Below, piece after piece: positions 31,279 to 32,466 of a stretch of 32,466 bases of DNA. The stretch spans positions 1 through 32,466 of the forward strand of contig JABBZI010000034.1 of assembly GCA_012955965.1 (NCBI GenBank). The letters run 5' to 3'. The DNA is from Clostridioides difficile (GTDB taxonomy: Bacteria; Bacillota; Clostridia; Peptostreptococcales; Peptostreptococcaceae). Every line of letters starts with the position of its first letter. The first letter of the stretch is position 1. Under the pieces are notes generated by a model that worked only from the letters and a program-made list of their open reading frames with translations, did not search any database and was not told the DNA's origin. A program made the position numbers and the translations under genes.

Positions 31279-31836
31279 ATGTTTACAGATGGAAGAAGTA
31301 AGAAAGTAGTTTTTATAGCACATTGTTTATTAAATCAAAATTCCATTTCAGATGGGACCGCCATATATCCTGCAACATTTAAGGATATAATTGAATTATT
31401 TATTAATGAAGAAGTGGGTATCATCCAATTGCCATGTCCAGAACTTTGTTGTTTGGGAATTGATAGGGGAAATGAAAATGGTGCTAATGAAGATGTAGTA
31501 AAAGAAAATACGAGAATTAGGAAAGAAATGCAAAAAGATGATAAATATAAAAAGTTACAACTATTAGTCGATTATGTGATGCAACAAATCTTAGAATATA
31601 ATAAATATGGTTTTAAGATACTAGGCATTATAGGTGCTAATCGTTCTCCAAATTGTGGAGTTGATACTACTTCAGACAATGATGAAGAAATTAATGGTAA
31701 GGGTTTGTTTATGTCAGAGCTTTATGAAAAACTTGCAAAAGAAAATTTATCAATTCCAATGATAGGGTTAAAGAGTACAGATAACTACATAATTAAGATA
31801 ACAACATTACTTCAAAAAAATGATTTATTACATTGA
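31279..31836 (+). CDS. TudS-related (DUF523-like) putative desulfidase
   Basis: 185 residues from the ATG at 31279; GGAGGAGG lies 6-12 nt upstream, and an in-frame GTG at 31264 overlaps it. Family signatures: AHCLLNQNSISDG (Cys16), LPCPELCCLGIDRG (Cys53, Cys57, Cys58) and GANRSPNCGVD (Cys126). TudS (thiouracil desulfidase) holds a [4Fe-4S] cluster by three Cys, one in each of these places, and takes sulfur from thiouracil. Here the middle position offers three Cys, and the first motif is CLLNQN rather than CLLG(x)xCRYDG, so it belongs to a side branch. I recall C. difficile members being named separately as TudS-related. Substrate unknown. It is followed by a terminator. Confidence 0.85.
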   Translation: MFTDGRSKKVVFIAHCLLNQNSISDGTAIYPATFKDIIELFINEEVGIIQLPCPELCCLGIDRGNENGANEDVVKENTRIRKEMQKDDKYKKLQLLVDYVMQQILEYNKYGFKILGIIGANRSPNCGVDTTSDNDEEINGKGLFMSELYEKLAKENLSIPMIGLKSTDNYIIKITTLLQKNDLLH

Positions 31837-31892
31837 TTTGGTACTTATTTTTGGAATAAGACTTATTATTAGTATAGCAAAGGTAGAATAAT

Positions 31893-31945
31893 AAAAAAAC
31901 GGGACGTGGTATCTAATTACTGGCAAAAGCGTCCTGTTTTTTCAT
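31893..31945 (+). terminator. Terminator after the TudS-related gene
   Basis: AAAACGGGACG (about 31896-31906) pairs with CGTCCTGTTTT (31930-31940, one G-U pair), then T-run. The loop is long and itself contains TGGTA/TACTGG-type pairing. Confidence 0.8.
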
Positions 31946-31977
31946 ATATTCTAGAAATATGTACTTTTTTAAATTTA

Positions 31978-32172
31978 TTATATTCTTTTAAATTGAATTT
32001 TTTCATCTGAACACAAAGTTTCAAACCTGTATGCATTTGTCATCTCATAAAAACCAAAAAATATAAAACCATCACGAGAAGCAAATTCATATTGTATATT
32101 TTCACTTTTCAATATATTTTCCACTTCACCTATTTTTTCACTATATATAATGTCCACCATATAATTTATCAT
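31978..32172 (-). CDS. Hypothetical protein, 64 aa
   Basis: Not recognised. TAGGAGGG lies 8 nt before the ATG at 32172, so it is likely a real small gene. The 64-residue protein has an alternating pattern: strand (YMVDIIYS), helix (KIGEVENILKSENI), strand (YEFASRDGFIFFGFYE), helix (TNAYRFETLCSD) and strand (IQFKRI). This resembles a small ferredoxin-like alpha/beta sandwich. There is a single Cys near the end. It is convergent with the TudS-related gene. Function unknown. Confidence 0.6.
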   Translation of the reverse strand: MINYMVDIIYSEKIGEVENILKSENIQYEFASRDGFIFFGFYEMTNAYRFETLCSDEKIQFKRI

Positions 32173-32466
32173 TGTAGAACCCTCCTATTAATATGACAAT
32201 ATTCAAATATATAATAACATATTTAAATGACACAGTAGTATTAAAAAATAAAATAAACTTTTGATATTAAGATATTAAATTTTTAGTAAAATGTTTTGAA
32301 TAATCTAAATAATACTTTGAATCCTGAATAAAAAATAAGAAGGGGTTGTCTCAAAATTGATTTTTTTCCAATCAAATTTTAAGTTCAACTCCCTTTTTAG
32401 ATTTTTATATGCTATTTTTTTATTATTTCTTTTTTAATTAATACTTTAAATTTCAATATCGAAGAA
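32173..32466. other. AT-rich 3' end of the window without a gene
   Basis: No ORF. It contains the long imperfect hairpin at 32340-32396; the rest shows no motif I can support. Confidence 0.4.
32340..32396. repeat. Long imperfect inverted repeat
   Basis: AAGGGGTTG at 32340-32348 pairs with CAACTCCCTT at 32386-32395, and the inner AAAATTGATT with AATCAAATTTT. The whole forms one 57-nt imperfect hairpin. The outer GGGGTTGTCTCAAAA recalls insertion-sequence end motifs, but no transposase is present. Confidence 0.5.

Noticed and set aside
1-32466. CRISPR array, tRNA or rRNA genes, intact insertion sequence
   Set aside because: No series of regularly spaced repeats, no cloverleaf with the T-loop GTTCRANNC consensus, no transposase ORF seen.

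Overview
The window is low-GC, densely coded DNA with strong GGAGG-type ribosome binding sites, TTGaca/TATAAT-like promoters and many hairpin-plus-U-tract terminators. This points to an anaerobic clostridium. Gene content (rib operon, thiCSFGH with a tenI-like gene, mobA/moaB/moaA/moaC/MOSC, a TudS-related DUF523 protein) fits the Peptostreptococcaceae, most likely Clostridioides difficile. That assignment is from memory and was not searched.

Layout. (1) 1-3250: an AGCS sodium:alanine-type symporter with its own promoter and terminator, then two unrecognised genes, one probably starting at TTG. (2) 3309-7205, minus strand: riboflavin operon ribD-ribE-ribBA-ribH behind a sigma-A-like promoter, an FMN riboswitch and an intrinsic terminator. 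(3) 7346-9829: recQ with tandem HRDC domains. (4) 9868-15226: thiamine operon behind a promoter, a TPP riboswitch and a terminator. It holds thiC-thiS-thiF-thiG-thiH and a last gene that looks more like tenI (thiazole tautomerase) than thiE. (5) 15335-16850: a YfcC-type membrane carrier. (6) 17132-18535: a divergent RelA/SpoT-synthetase-like protein. (7) 18590-23140: molybdenum cofactor genes mobA, a CoA-binding-fold protein, a YbjQ-family protein, moaB/mogA, moaA, moaC and a MOSC protein. (8) 23359-27850: a T-box leader controlling an NCS1-type permease, a DUF917 protein and a hydantoinase/oxoprolinase-type protein. (9) 27856-32172: smaller genes: a ribbon-helix-helix protein with two palindromes in front of it, a PlsC-like acyltransferase, an AraC regulator with a Cys-rich DUF3795 protein, a small SHOCT-like protein, a TudS-related protein and a 64-residue unknown.

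How the parts work together. Three RNA switches of different classes (FMN, TPP, T-box) each sit just after a recognisable promoter and end in an intrinsic terminator. The B2, B1 and Moco blocks are biosynthetic. The T-box block looks like scavenging of a cyclic amide (hydantoin or 5-oxoproline type) under control of an uncharged tRNA. The canonical loop-E register reads the T-box specifier as GAG (Glu), which would suit 5-oxoproline or hydantoin-propionate use, but this is an inference.

Most unusual signals: two genes (mobA clearly, thiF possibly) where a strong Shine-Dalgarno points at an AUA codon with the same 8-nt spacing; the divergent RelA/SpoT-like protein with a helical C-terminal half; the T-box/DUF917/hydantoinase operon; and two AT palindromes 32 bp apart in front of the orphan ribbon-helix-helix gene. 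I see no CRISPR array, tRNA, rRNA or intact insertion sequence.
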